From a virus: 33,529 bases of DNA. This document shows positions 8,182 through 15,019 of the stretch, piece after piece. Positions within the stretch are counted from its first letter, which is position 1. Every line of letters starts with the position of its first letter. The notes under the pieces were generated by a model. That model was not told the DNA's origin, made no database searches, and worked only from the letters and a program-made list of their open reading frames with translations. A program made the translations under genes and the position numbers. The stretch is from the IMG/VR virus record IMGVR_UViG_3300032401_000044, positions 1 to 33,529 of that record. One strand, written 5' to 3'.

Positions 8182-8451
8182 ATGGCTAATACTACTCTCA
8201 AATATCAAAAAAGAATAATTCGTAATAGAAAGATTGTTGCAGATTATAAGAGTACACATCCATGTACAATATGTGGAGAAACTAGATTGCCATGTTTAGA
8301 TTTTCATCATCCCAATGATGATAAATCTAGAACTGTATGTTGGCTTACTGAAAAAGGTAGAAGTAAAAAACAATTACTTGAAGAAATGGCTAAATGTATT
8401 ATAGTTTGTGCAAATTGCCACCGTATAATACATTGGGATGAACAACATTAA
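8182..8451 (+). CDS. Small HNH endonuclease
   Basis: 89 residues. It has 'CTICGE' near residue 30, 'LDFHHP' (the first His pair of HNH) near 42, and 'CIIVCANCHRIIH' near 75-83, giving the Asn, the last His and the second zinc half-site. The N-terminus is basic. No ribosome site precedes ATG 8182; the only purine-rich run (GGGGGAGAG) is in the 5' arm of the hairpin about 22 nt upstream, so translation may be low or structure-controlled. The lone position between the capsid gene and connector genes fits a free-standing homing-type HNH gene. A packaging-associated HNH is less likely because those usually sit beside terL. Confidence 0.8.
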   Translation: MANTTLKYQKRIIRNRKIVADYKSTHPCTICGETRLPCLDFHHPNDDKSRTVCWLTEKGRSKKQLLEEMAKCIIVCANCHRIIHWDEQH

Positions 8452-8478
8452 AACTTAAAATTAAAAAGGAGTAATAAT

Positions 8479-8955
8479 ATGTCTGATTATAATGTATTTT
8501 CAGCTATGCAGGCAGGGGCAGAACCTCTTGCAAGATATAGAAAAACTATTGTAGGAAAGGTGCACGTAGTCGCGCTCAACCCCTTTTCGGAACAACCAGA
8601 AGGGGTTCTTCTTGAAGGTGACGGAATAGGTTCTTACATAGAACTTTGGGATGCAAAACAACAAGTGTTTTTTGAAAGAATGAACAAAAGTCATCTAGAT
8701 GCTGGCAGGATTGTAAAGATGGAAAAATTACCAGAACCACCACCTCCTTCTCCTAACCAGTTAACAGATGATGAAATTGATAAACTTCTAGAAGGAAGAT
8801 TCCCAACCTTAAAAGCTAAGGCAGATAAATTTACTGATACTGCTCCAGCTCTTAGAATTCTAAACAGAGCTAGAGAACTGGAGAAATCAGAAAAGATTAT
8901 CAAGTATCTAGAAGAAAAGATTGCCCAACTAGAGTTAGAAAAATACGAGCAATAA
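8479..8955 (+). CDS. Putative head/connector protein, C-terminal coiled coil
   Basis: 158 residues, with AAGGAG about 9 nt upstream of the ATG. The N-terminal half (about 1-75) is a small beta-rich domain with no recognised motif. A Pro-rich hinge (PEPPPPSPNQ, about 88-97) leads to a helical, charged C-terminus with a Leu/Ile heptad pattern ending 'YLEEKIAQLELEKYEQ'. The hinge plus coiled coil suggests a structural protein that oligomerises. It lies between capsid and adaptor genes and its stop overlaps the adaptor start (TAATG). I do not recognise a family. Confidence 0.6.
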   Translation: MSDYNVFSAMQAGAEPLARYRKTIVGKVHVVALNPFSEQPEGVLLEGDGIGSYIELWDAKQQVFFERMNKSHLDAGRIVKMEKLPEPPPPSPNQLTDDEIDKLLEGRFPTLKAKADKFTDTAPALRILNRARELEKSEKIIKYLEEKIAQLELEKYEQ

Positions 8956-9446
8956 TGGCTACAGATTTAAACTACCTTATACCAAGATTAAGATTAAAGT
9001 TAGGAGATTTAACTCCTCCCTACAAGTATATGGATGAGTGGTTACATCTATCTTTGGTAGCATCTATTGATGCATTACAACGTTGGTGGAATGACAAGTA
9101 CCAAGTAGATATAAACAATAGAGTTTCTCCATCCATTCAAAGAAGAGATATACAACCTATTGTCTTAATGGCATGTATTATTCTAAAGAGTGGAAGCCTA
9201 GAAAATTTTTCATGGAATGTAGGTTCTTGGAGAGATGCTGAAATTTCTTTTTCCAATATTGAGGGGAGTAGAGGTAAACAAGATTCATTAAAACAAGATT
9301 GGGATGAGTTAAATAGAATATTAACTTCACCAAATAAAAAATTAGTAGGCTCAGTTAAAGGACATTTGCCTGGATATACAGGAAATCAAATTGAAATGGG
9401 GCAAGGTGACGAGTATAAAACATTTATAGATACTGATAACGAGTAA
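8955..9446 (+). CDS. Head-tail adaptor-like protein
   Basis: 163 residues. The N-terminus 'LNYLIPRLRLKLGDLTPPYKYMDEWLHLSLVASIDAL' resembles the helical core of head-tail connector proteins of the HK97 gp6/SPP1 gp15 type, where an 'L...R..LGD....Y.D..L...L..A' pattern recurs. A second helix (IQPIVLMACIILKSG) follows. It starts at the TAATG overlap with the preceding gene and opens the connector series (adaptor, stopper, completion, terminator) in the usual siphovirus order, although a glycosyltransferase gene interrupts it next. The role would be binding under the portal to form the neck. Confidence 0.6.
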   Translation: MATDLNYLIPRLRLKLGDLTPPYKYMDEWLHLSLVASIDALQRWWNDKYQVDINNRVSPSIQRRDIQPIVLMACIILKSGSLENFSWNVGSWRDAEISFSNIEGSRGKQDSLKQDWDELNRILTSPNKKLVGSVKGHLPGYTGNQIEMGQGDEYKTFIDTDNE

Positions 9447-9460
9447 GAAGGAAGGGTTTT

Positions 9461-10660
9461 ATGAATAAAATAAAAGGATTATTTATCGCTGATGCGGTTG
9501 CCGCAACAGGTTTTGCTAGAGTTGCACACTCTATTATTGATAATTTACCAGAGCAATATGAAATTCACCAGTTAGGGATAAATTATTTTGGAGACCCACA
9601 CGAATACAAGCATAAGATTTATCCCGCAAATATAGGTGGAGATGTTTATGGAATAGGGCGAGTCATTCCCCTGATATATACTATCAAACCAGATTTTATA
9701 TTTATCATAAATGACCCGTGGGCAATCTCAATGTACTTGCAAGAAATAAAGAAAGCCAAATTCAAGGTAATTCCACCTATTATAACATATTTTCCAGTGG
9801 ATGCTATGGAGCATAGCCCAAGTTTCTATGAACACTTTGATTTAGTTAATGAAGTCTGTGTTTACACACAATTTGCAAAAGATGTAGTTTTAGCTACAGG
9901 TTCTCCTAATATAGTAGAGGAAAAAATTCATATCATTCCTCATGGAATTTCTACAAAGACGTTTTACCCAATAAATTCTACTTTCGCAAAACAAACGTTA
10001 TATCCAAAAGATAAAACAGAGGAGTTTCTTAATTCTTTTGTGGTCTTTAATGGAAACAGAAATCAGCCTAGAAAAAGAATGGATTTAACGATGTGGGCTT
10101 TTAGAGAATTCCAAAGGAACAAACCAGATGTAAAGTTATATATGCACATGGGGATAATAGACATGGGAATTAATATACCTGAGCTGGCTGTACGATATGG
10201 ATTTGATAGTAAACTGGTTTTATCTACACAGGAGAATAGAATTCCAAGTGTAACAGACGAAAAACTTAATATTATCTATAATGCCGCTGATGTAGGCATA
10301 AATACATCACTAGGAGAGGGTTGGGGGTTGGTTAACTGGGAACATGCTGCTACTGGTAAGCCACAAATTGTACCTAATCATTCTGCTCTCAAAGAAATTT
10401 GGGAAGGAAGTGCTAAATTAATTCCTACAATTATGTTACAGATGATTGATAGAGTTAATACAGTGGGACAGGTAATAGATATAAGAGCATTGATAAGTAC
10501 ATTAGAATGGGCATACTATGATTGGAAATATAATGATGGTGTAGAACTAAAGGAATTAGGGCAAAAAGGTTATAATCTTACACAAGAAGAAAGATTTACT
10601 TGGCAATCTATAGATAAAGACTTTGATAAAATAATTAAGAAAATGTTAAAGGAAAAATAA
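9461..10660 (+). CDS. GT4-like (GT-B fold) glycosyltransferase
   Basis: 399 residues, a full-length GT-B enzyme. It has an N-terminal Rossmann half with 'FIADAVAATGFARVAHSII' (glycine-containing acceptor loop), 'IHIIPHGISTKTFYP' near residue 165-180 and 'NGNRNQPRKRMDLTMWAF' (start of the donor domain). 'NTSLGEGWGLVNWEHAATGKPQIVP' near 280-305 carries the conserved E-x7-E-type donor-binding region of family 4. There is no membrane anchor or signal peptide. It is preceded by AAGGAAGGG and its stop overlaps the next start (TAATG), so it is fully embedded in the connector operon. A substrate among virion proteins is suggested by position only. Confidence 0.85.
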   Translation: MNKIKGLFIADAVAATGFARVAHSIIDNLPEQYEIHQLGINYFGDPHEYKHKIYPANIGGDVYGIGRVIPLIYTIKPDFIFIINDPWAISMYLQEIKKAKFKVIPPIITYFPVDAMEHSPSFYEHFDLVNEVCVYTQFAKDVVLATGSPNIVEEKIHIIPHGISTKTFYPINSTFAKQTLYPKDKTEEFLNSFVVFNGNRNQPRKRMDLTMWAFREFQRNKPDVKLYMHMGIIDMGINIPELAVRYGFDSKLVLSTQENRIPSVTDEKLNIIYNAADVGINTSLGEGWGLVNWEHAATGKPQIVPNHSALKEIWEGSAKLIPTIMLQMIDRVNTVGQVIDIRALISTLEWAYYDWKYNDGVELKELGQKGYNLTQEERFTWQSIDKDFDKIIKKMLKEK

Positions 10661-11100
10661 TGACTATTTTTTGGCCTAGTAATACTGCATATATTACTGA
10701 TGAAATTAGAAATGCAATTGGAAGAGATATAACTATTTTAGTTACAGTATCTGGAATTGCATGTGCAGCGTGCAGTTTAAATCCAGTTTCAAATTTATCT
10801 ACCAATCCATTCTGCCCTGTATGTGGTGGAACATATTGGACAAGTACGACATCAGATTATGTTGTAAATGCTCATGTAACTATAGGTGAAATTGATTTGC
10901 CTTGGAGAATAGCTGGTGGGTATATTGAAAGAGGAGAAGCAGTTGTACAAATAAAATACACCCCTGACAATTTATATGCAGTTGAACATGCAGCACATTA
11001 TATTGTGGATGGGAAAACTTATTTACAGGATGATATCTCTTATAGAGGTGTTCCTGATATAAATAGAATGGTGATTACCCTCAAAGAACAAGAGGGATAA
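10660..11100 (+). CDS. Putative head-closure (stopper) protein with zinc finger
   Basis: 146 residues beginning at the TAATG overlap. Residues about 34-60 contain 'CAACSL' and 'FCPVCGG', two Cys-x2-Cys pairs about 15 residues apart that look like a zinc ribbon inserted in a loop. The rest is beta-rich ('DYVVNAHVTIGEIDLPWRIAGGYIERGEAVVQIKYTP'), compatible with the small beta-barrel of stopper proteins (SPP1 gp16/HK97 gp7 type). Position after the adaptor supports a neck role. The family name is inferred; the zinc pairs are visible. Confidence 0.5.
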   Translation: MTIFWPSNTAYITDEIRNAIGRDITILVTVSGIACAACSLNPVSNLSTNPFCPVCGGTYWTSTTSDYVVNAHVTIGEIDLPWRIAGGYIERGEAVVQIKYTPDNLYAVEHAAHYIVDGKTYLQDDISYRGVPDINRMVITLKEQEG

Positions 11101-11116
11101 AGAGAGGAAGGTTAAC

Positions 11117-11350
11117 ATGGCAGGAGAAATTATTATACAGGGCTTAGACATGGTTGATGCCCTTAACGTGATTGAAAATAAAAAAGATAAGTTTGTTGCG
11201 ATTATGTTAAGTGATGTAGAACTTCAGTTTCCTAAAGGAAGCAAGGAATTCAAATACATCCGAAAGGTAATACTAGATGGAATGAATGATTATACTCGTT
11301 CTTATCTAAGAATTCTTTTTGGTGATATAGAAGGTCTTGTGATGAAATAA
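11117..11350 (+). CDS. Small conserved-looking protein in the connector operon, unknown function
   Basis: 77 residues, with AGAGGAAGG upstream. It is an alpha/beta protein with no Cys, no membrane segment and no catalytic motif. The C-terminal 'YIRKVILDGMNDYTRSYLRILFGDIEG' is likely helical. It ends two nucleotides before the next ATG. Co-transcription with connector genes suggests an assembly factor or a neck component, but I do not recognise it. Confidence 0.55.
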   Translation: MAGEIIIQGLDMVDALNVIENKKDKFVAIMLSDVELQFPKGSKEFKYIRKVILDGMNDYTRSYLRILFGDIEGLVMK

Positions 11351-11351
11351 A

Positions 11352-12245
11352 ATGACAGATTTTGGTTCTAAAGATATAGGAAGATTGTCACGTAAAGCTA
11401 AAGAAGGTAGACAAGAATATGCACATATTCTGAAATATGAGAAAAGAGTAGAAGAAAGAACACAAACTGAGTACAACGAGATAAATGCTAAACGTGAAAT
11501 AATAGAAGAGAATCGTGAATACTATCGAGATATATTTTTAGAAAACACAAGAGTAGCTATAGAAAAAACTAAAGAATATAATAGATTAGAAAAATTCTCT
11601 GATAATCTAGAAAATGCAATTTCATATAATATAATGGATTTACTAACTGCTATAATAACGAGAGGCCCATATGGAGTTTATGATGTAATGGAAAGGGTGG
11701 CTGGAAGTTTAGCTGAATTTTGGGATGGTGTGGAAAATGCAAGAGAAGAAATGGAGTTAGGTAAGGGTAGTCCAGAACAGAGAGCAAGATACTGGAAAAA
11801 TAAGGTTTGGCCTAGTGAAGAGATGTATGAAGATACAATTGCTTATAGATTTCAAGCATGGCAAGATTATGCACCTTATTGGTACTGGATTGAACATGGA
11901 AATTATTTCCATATAAGAGCATTTCCTAATTTTGCACAAACAAATTTTTTATCTAAATCTGCCTATGCAATAGAAGAAGATATAAATATAAAGGTATATG
12001 AGCGCAAGCAAGAAGAAGAAGGAGAAGTAACTCCAGAGGAAGAAGAAGTTCAAGATTTCTATGATACACAAGAAAAGAACTTATTTGATGAAGCGCAGGC
12101 AAGGTTTTTAGCAAATCCAGAATCATTTAAACCTGGAGATGTATTCAACCGCTATAAAAGTCTGGAAGATGAATGTTACTATAAGATTGTTCTTACTCAG
12201 ACTAAATTAATTGGTAGAAGAAAAATAAGGTCGAGGATAAAATGA
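11352..12245 (+). CDS. Putative tail-completion/neck protein (HK97 gp10-like core)
   Basis: 297 residues. The first 90 are highly charged and helical with many Glu/Arg/Lys (coiled-coil-like). The middle, about 165-185, has 'YRFQAWQDYAPYWYWIEHGN', resembling the 'A.YA.YVE.GT' hallmark of gp10-type tail-completion proteins. The C-terminal third includes an acidic Glu-rich run (EEEGEVTPEEEEVQ) and a basic end. The protein is much longer than the usual 120-170 residues of that family, so the flanks would be additions. Order (stopper, this, terminator, tube) supports the role. It overlaps the next start by ATGA. The assignment is tentative. Confidence 0.45.
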   Translation: MTDFGSKDIGRLSRKAKEGRQEYAHILKYEKRVEERTQTEYNEINAKREIIEENREYYRDIFLENTRVAIEKTKEYNRLEKFSDNLENAISYNIMDLLTAIITRGPYGVYDVMERVAGSLAEFWDGVENAREEMELGKGSPEQRARYWKNKVWPSEEMYEDTIAYRFQAWQDYAPYWYWIEHGNYFHIRAFPNFAQTNFLSKSAYAIEEDINIKVYERKQEEEGEVTPEEEEVQDFYDTQEKNLFDEAQARFLANPESFKPGDVFNRYKSLEDECYYKIVLTQTKLIGRRKIRSRIK

Positions 12246-12697
12246 ACTTAGACATAAAACAGAATTTAAGTGTATACTATTATGTAAGGGAAGTTTTATC
12301 TGGCTACCCTACCATACATGTAACAGATGACTATCCCAATACTGAACTGGTACTTCCCTCGGTATCAGTTGTAAATAATGATATATATACGGAACCGCTA
12401 GAACTAGGTAATAGACATGGGCTTAGAAATAGAGTATGGAATATAGAAGTTTTTGGAGCTAATAAAAACCAAAGAGATGAGATAACATACATCTTAATGG
12501 ATAGTGTAGAAAATTATATTCCAGTTTATGACTATGACCAAGGTTTTCCTCCTAGTGGAGTCCCCATGATTGGGGTACTCGAATTGAAACCAGGTACGTT
12601 AGTAGCTACCCCCAATAGAGTTTTTCCAGAACTAGTAGAAAGGCTTTATTGGAGAACAAGCATAAAATTTTTAACAGAATACGAGAGTATTATTTAG
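12242..12697 (+). CDS. Putative tail terminator protein
   Basis: 151 residues starting at the ATGA overlap. N-terminal helix 'QNLSVYYYVREVLSGYPTIHV' is followed by beta strands with 'ELVLPSVSVVNND' and 'RNRVWNIEVFGANKNQRDEITYILMDSVENYIPVYDY', a pattern typical of tail terminators (lambda gpU/SPP1 gp17-like: one strand-rich sheet plus a helix between 'v.v.i.G' and 'd'). It lies immediately before the tail tube gene, the expected site. It would cap the finished tube and bind the neck. Supported by order and fold-like pattern, not by a diagnostic motif. Confidence 0.6.
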   Translation: MNLDIKQNLSVYYYVREVLSGYPTIHVTDDYPNTELVLPSVSVVNNDIYTEPLELGNRHGLRNRVWNIEVFGANKNQRDEITYILMDSVENYIPVYDYDQGFPPSGVPMIGVLELKPGTLVATPNRVFPELVERLYWRTSIKFLTEYESII

Positions 12698-12709
12698 GAG
12701 GTCTTTATA

Positions 12710-13906
12710 ATGGCTAGAAGAATAGCAATTCCATCAAAGGCTGTAGAGCTAAAAGTTGTAGGCCCAAAGGATGCGTTAGTATTCCCTAGAGTACAAAGAT
12801 TAACTGTAACCTCAGATAGACCATCAACAGATATTGATGAACTTGGTAACAGATTACATGCTGGAACTGTCGAAGACATTCCTGCAATCACTGTTACCTT
12901 CCAAGCTATGGATGTAGGAATCAAATTGTTCTCAGTTCTAACTGGAACAACAGCATCTTCTTATCCAGCAAGTGGAGTCAGTATTACCGAGTTGAAGGAT
13001 GTAGACGTTATTGTTAACATCAAGAGCGACACAGTTGAAGACTATGTAAAAATGGCACACGCTAGACGTTGTGTAGTTAGAGATTTTACATTTACCTATA
13101 CGGTAGATGGAGAATCAACCGAAGAGTATACATTGATTGGTACTAAGAAAAGATGGTTCAAGAATGATGTTGTAGCCCAAAAGTTTGATACTGGGACTAC
13201 TTCATTCACACTAACCTATACACCAGTTACTCTTAAGAGTGGTGATAAAGCATTATCAGTAATTCTTGATGGTGTTTACCTAACAGAAGTTGCAGCTACA
13301 CCTGGTACAGGAGAGTACTCAATTTCTACAACCACACTTACTACTGGGGATACCAGAACAAGTCAATGTATCGCAATTTACCAAGCTGTCATGGCTGGTA
13401 ATGCTTGGGTAGACTCAACAGACAGTACAATGCCAGCCGCTATCAGAGGTATGGATGTTCCTGTAGTAATTGGTGCTGGTGGAATCGAAAGAGTTCAATC
13501 AGTAACAATGAATGGTACGTTCAACCCTGAAGCAGTAAAAGAAATGGGAAATCGTGAGTTGGTTGGTTATCAAATGCAAATTCCAGCAGTTACTGGAACA
13601 ATTACTGTATTAGATACTGATACAGAACTAATTGCTCTGTTGACAACTGGACAAATTAATCCTTCTGGTGTAACCGAGTTTGGTGTATCAGAATTTACAG
13701 CTAGTGGTATTTCATTGGTTGTTAAATTACAAAATCCAGCAGACAAAACTTTACCATATGAGATTTTGAAGACTTTATACATGCCTTCAATCTCAGTAAC
13801 CAATGAAGGATTTACTTCAAATGTAAACCAAAACGCTCAACAAACGTTTGACTTCAAATCTACTACTGGGCAAATCATAATTTACCAAGGCTCAGGCATA
13901 TTTTAA
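12710..13906 (+). CDS. Major tail tube protein
   Basis: 398 residues, with an excellent AGGAGG site 7 nt before ATG 12710 and a rho-independent terminator after it, as expected for a highly expressed tail gene. It is beta-rich. The N-terminal part ('FPRVQRLTVTSDRPSTDIDELGNRLHAGTVEDIPAITVTFQAMD') fits a tube-domain opening. The central 'TSFTLTYTPVTLKSGDKALSVILDG' could be an inserted Ig-like or loop domain, and the C-terminal 'VTNEGFTSNVNQNAQQTFDFKSTTGQIIIYQG' is compatible with strands closing the tube barrel. The length is large for a siphovirus tube protein, consistent with added surface domains. The following chaperone and tape measure genes support the call. Confidence 0.8.
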   Translation: MARRIAIPSKAVELKVVGPKDALVFPRVQRLTVTSDRPSTDIDELGNRLHAGTVEDIPAITVTFQAMDVGIKLFSVLTGTTASSYPASGVSITELKDVDVIVNIKSDTVEDYVKMAHARRCVVRDFTFTYTVDGESTEEYTLIGTKKRWFKNDVVAQKFDTGTTSFTLTYTPVTLKSGDKALSVILDGVYLTEVAATPGTGEYSISTTTLTTGDTRTSQCIAIYQAVMAGNAWVDSTDSTMPAAIRGMDVPVVIGAGGIERVQSVTMNGTFNPEAVKEMGNRELVGYQMQIPAVTGTITVLDTDTELIALLTTGQINPSGVTEFGVSEFTASGISLVVKLQNPADKTLPYEILKTLYMPSISVTNEGFTSNVNQNAQQTFDFKSTTGQIIIYQGSGIF

Positions 13907-13938
13907 TAACTAACAAATAAATTTATAGTAAAAGGTTA

Positions 13939-13986
13939 AAAAGGGACTATAATAGAGTAACATCTAGTATAGTTCCTTTTCTTTTT
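13939..13986 (+). terminator. Rho-independent terminator after the tail tube gene
   Basis: GGGACTATA (13943-13951) pairs with TATAGTTCC (13968-13976) with one G-T wobble. Four flanking A residues (13939-13942) pair with T (13977-13980). An inner TAGA/TCTA (13953-13956/13963-13966) closes a GTAACA loop. The 3' arm runs into TTTTCTTTTT. This is a convincing intrinsic terminator in the 94-bp gap before the chaperone gene, probably lowering tail-assembly transcripts relative to the tube. Confidence 0.85.
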
Positions 13987-14000
13987 ATAGGAGTGGAAAA

Positions 14001-14744
14001 ATGAAAGAACAAATTAGAGAAGTTGATAAGAATGATGTTGATATTTCAGAACTTTTTAAATGGAATAAGGAAGTAGAAATCGAAGATGCTTATTCTAATT
14101 TCAAGGTAAAATTTTATATGAGATTATTGGGAGATGCAGATTTGGGTAGAGCTAGAGCATATGCCTATAGAAATTCTTCTGAACTCAGAAAAAATTTAAA
14201 AGAACAAGGTAGTGATGAAAGAACATCTCTTTTGGCAGAACCTGGAGATTTTGTTGAAACAGACGTAATTATGAAATCTATAGAAATTCTTAGAATTACA
14301 GATATGTACCAATCTGCTATGAAGAATATAAATATTCCAGAACCAAAAGAACCTGCTGGTGATGAACTAGAAAAATGGGAAGATTATCAAGAAAAAGTTG
14401 ATAATTATGCTACTGAATTTAAAGCTGGTGTAGATAAAGAAGTTGAAAGACTTAAAAAAATAGATTCAGATTATTTAGCAGGAAAGAACAGAGAAGAGTT
14501 ATATAAAATTTATGAAAATGAAGTTATAAATAAACTATGTCAAGAAGAAATGAATAATAAATTTTATGACATGTCTATTTTCTTAGCTACATTTAAAGAT
14601 GATAAATTTAAAACTCCTGCATTTAAGAACTTTGATACTTATGATAATATCAGACCTGCCCTAAAGGAAAGACTAAAAGAAGAGTATCAAAAGTTAGAAA
14701 TGGGAATAGAAATACTAAAAAAATTGCCAGAAGCAACGGAATAA
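14001..14744 (+). CDS. Tail assembly chaperone (gpG-like)
   Basis: 247 residues with AGGAG 9 nt upstream. Charged, helical, no Cys clusters; an acidic N-terminus (VDKNDVDISELFKWNKEVEI) followed by long helices. Position between tail tube and tape measure, plus an overlapping second frame that lacks its own start, identify it as the short product of a tail chaperone pair (lambda G/GT logic). It would bind the tape measure protein and recruit tube subunits, and is not part of the finished virion. It ends with KKLPEATE; the KK codons are the slippery site. Confidence 0.85.
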   Translation: MKEQIREVDKNDVDISELFKWNKEVEIEDAYSNFKVKFYMRLLGDADLGRARAYAYRNSSELRKNLKEQGSDERTSLLAEPGDFVETDVIMKSIEILRITDMYQSAMKNINIPEPKEPAGDELEKWEDYQEKVDNYATEFKAGVDKEVERLKKIDSDYLAGKNREELYKIYENEVINKLCQEEMNNKFYDMSIFLATFKDDKFKTPAFKNFDTYDNIRPALKERLKEEYQKLEMGIEILKKLPEATE

Positions 14745-15016
14745 CTGCTATATGGTCTGTAATTAAGACCAGCGGGCTACCGCTGCACGAAAATCTGCCG
14801 CCCGCAGACGAATTACCTTGGACAATTTCTTATGTAATAAGAAAGAGAGCACAAATAGACTCTTTCAATGAATTGCCACAAGAAAAACGACCTCCAGAGA
14901 ATATGATTTGGTATGGAACCTCTAGAGACATTGATGATTGGTTTAAAAAAGTATTGAAAACAGATAAAAGACCAGACGAAATCCTATTAGACATAAGTGA
15001 TGAAGAGATAGAATAA
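14001..15016 (+). CDS. Tail assembly chaperone frameshift product (gpGT-like)
   Basis: Joining 14001-14723 to 14723-15016 by a -1 slip at A_AAA_AAA gives a 338-residue protein: 241 residues of the short form plus 97 residues from the -1 frame. The -1 frame is open from upstream of the slip to TAA 15014-15016. It reads like real protein ('ADELPWTISYVIRKR', 'PENMIWYGTSRDIDDWFKKVL', acidic end 'DISDEEIE') and has no good start of its own, yet fills the gap to the tape measure gene at 15020. This matches the conserved programmed frameshift of long-tailed phages. The exact slip point is inferred. Confidence 0.8.
14717..14723 (+). promoter_or_regulatory. -1 ribosomal frameshift slippery heptamer A_AAA_AAA
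   Basis: Seven A residues in register with the short chaperone frame (ctA AAA AAA). Tandem Lys-tRNA slippage back by one base moves decoding into the frame that continues to 15016. A_AAA_AAA is one of the most efficient bacterial slippery sequences. Confidence 0.8.
14753..14785 (+). promoter_or_regulatory. Two adjacent hairpins downstream of the slippery site
   Basis: TGGTCT (14753-14758) pairs with AGACCA (14766-14771) around a 7-nt loop. CAGCGG (14770-14775) pairs with CCGCTG (14780-14785) around GCTA; the two stems share two bases. They start about 30 nt after the heptamer, further than the 5-9 nt usual for stimulatory structures, so a role in frameshifting is possible but not certain. 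Confidence 0.5.
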
Positions 15017-15019
15017 AAT

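Noticed and set aside
13943-13954. TATAAT in the gap after the tail tube gene as a possible promoter for the chaperone gene
   Set aside because: No -35 box at suitable distance, and the hexamer is part of the terminator stem.
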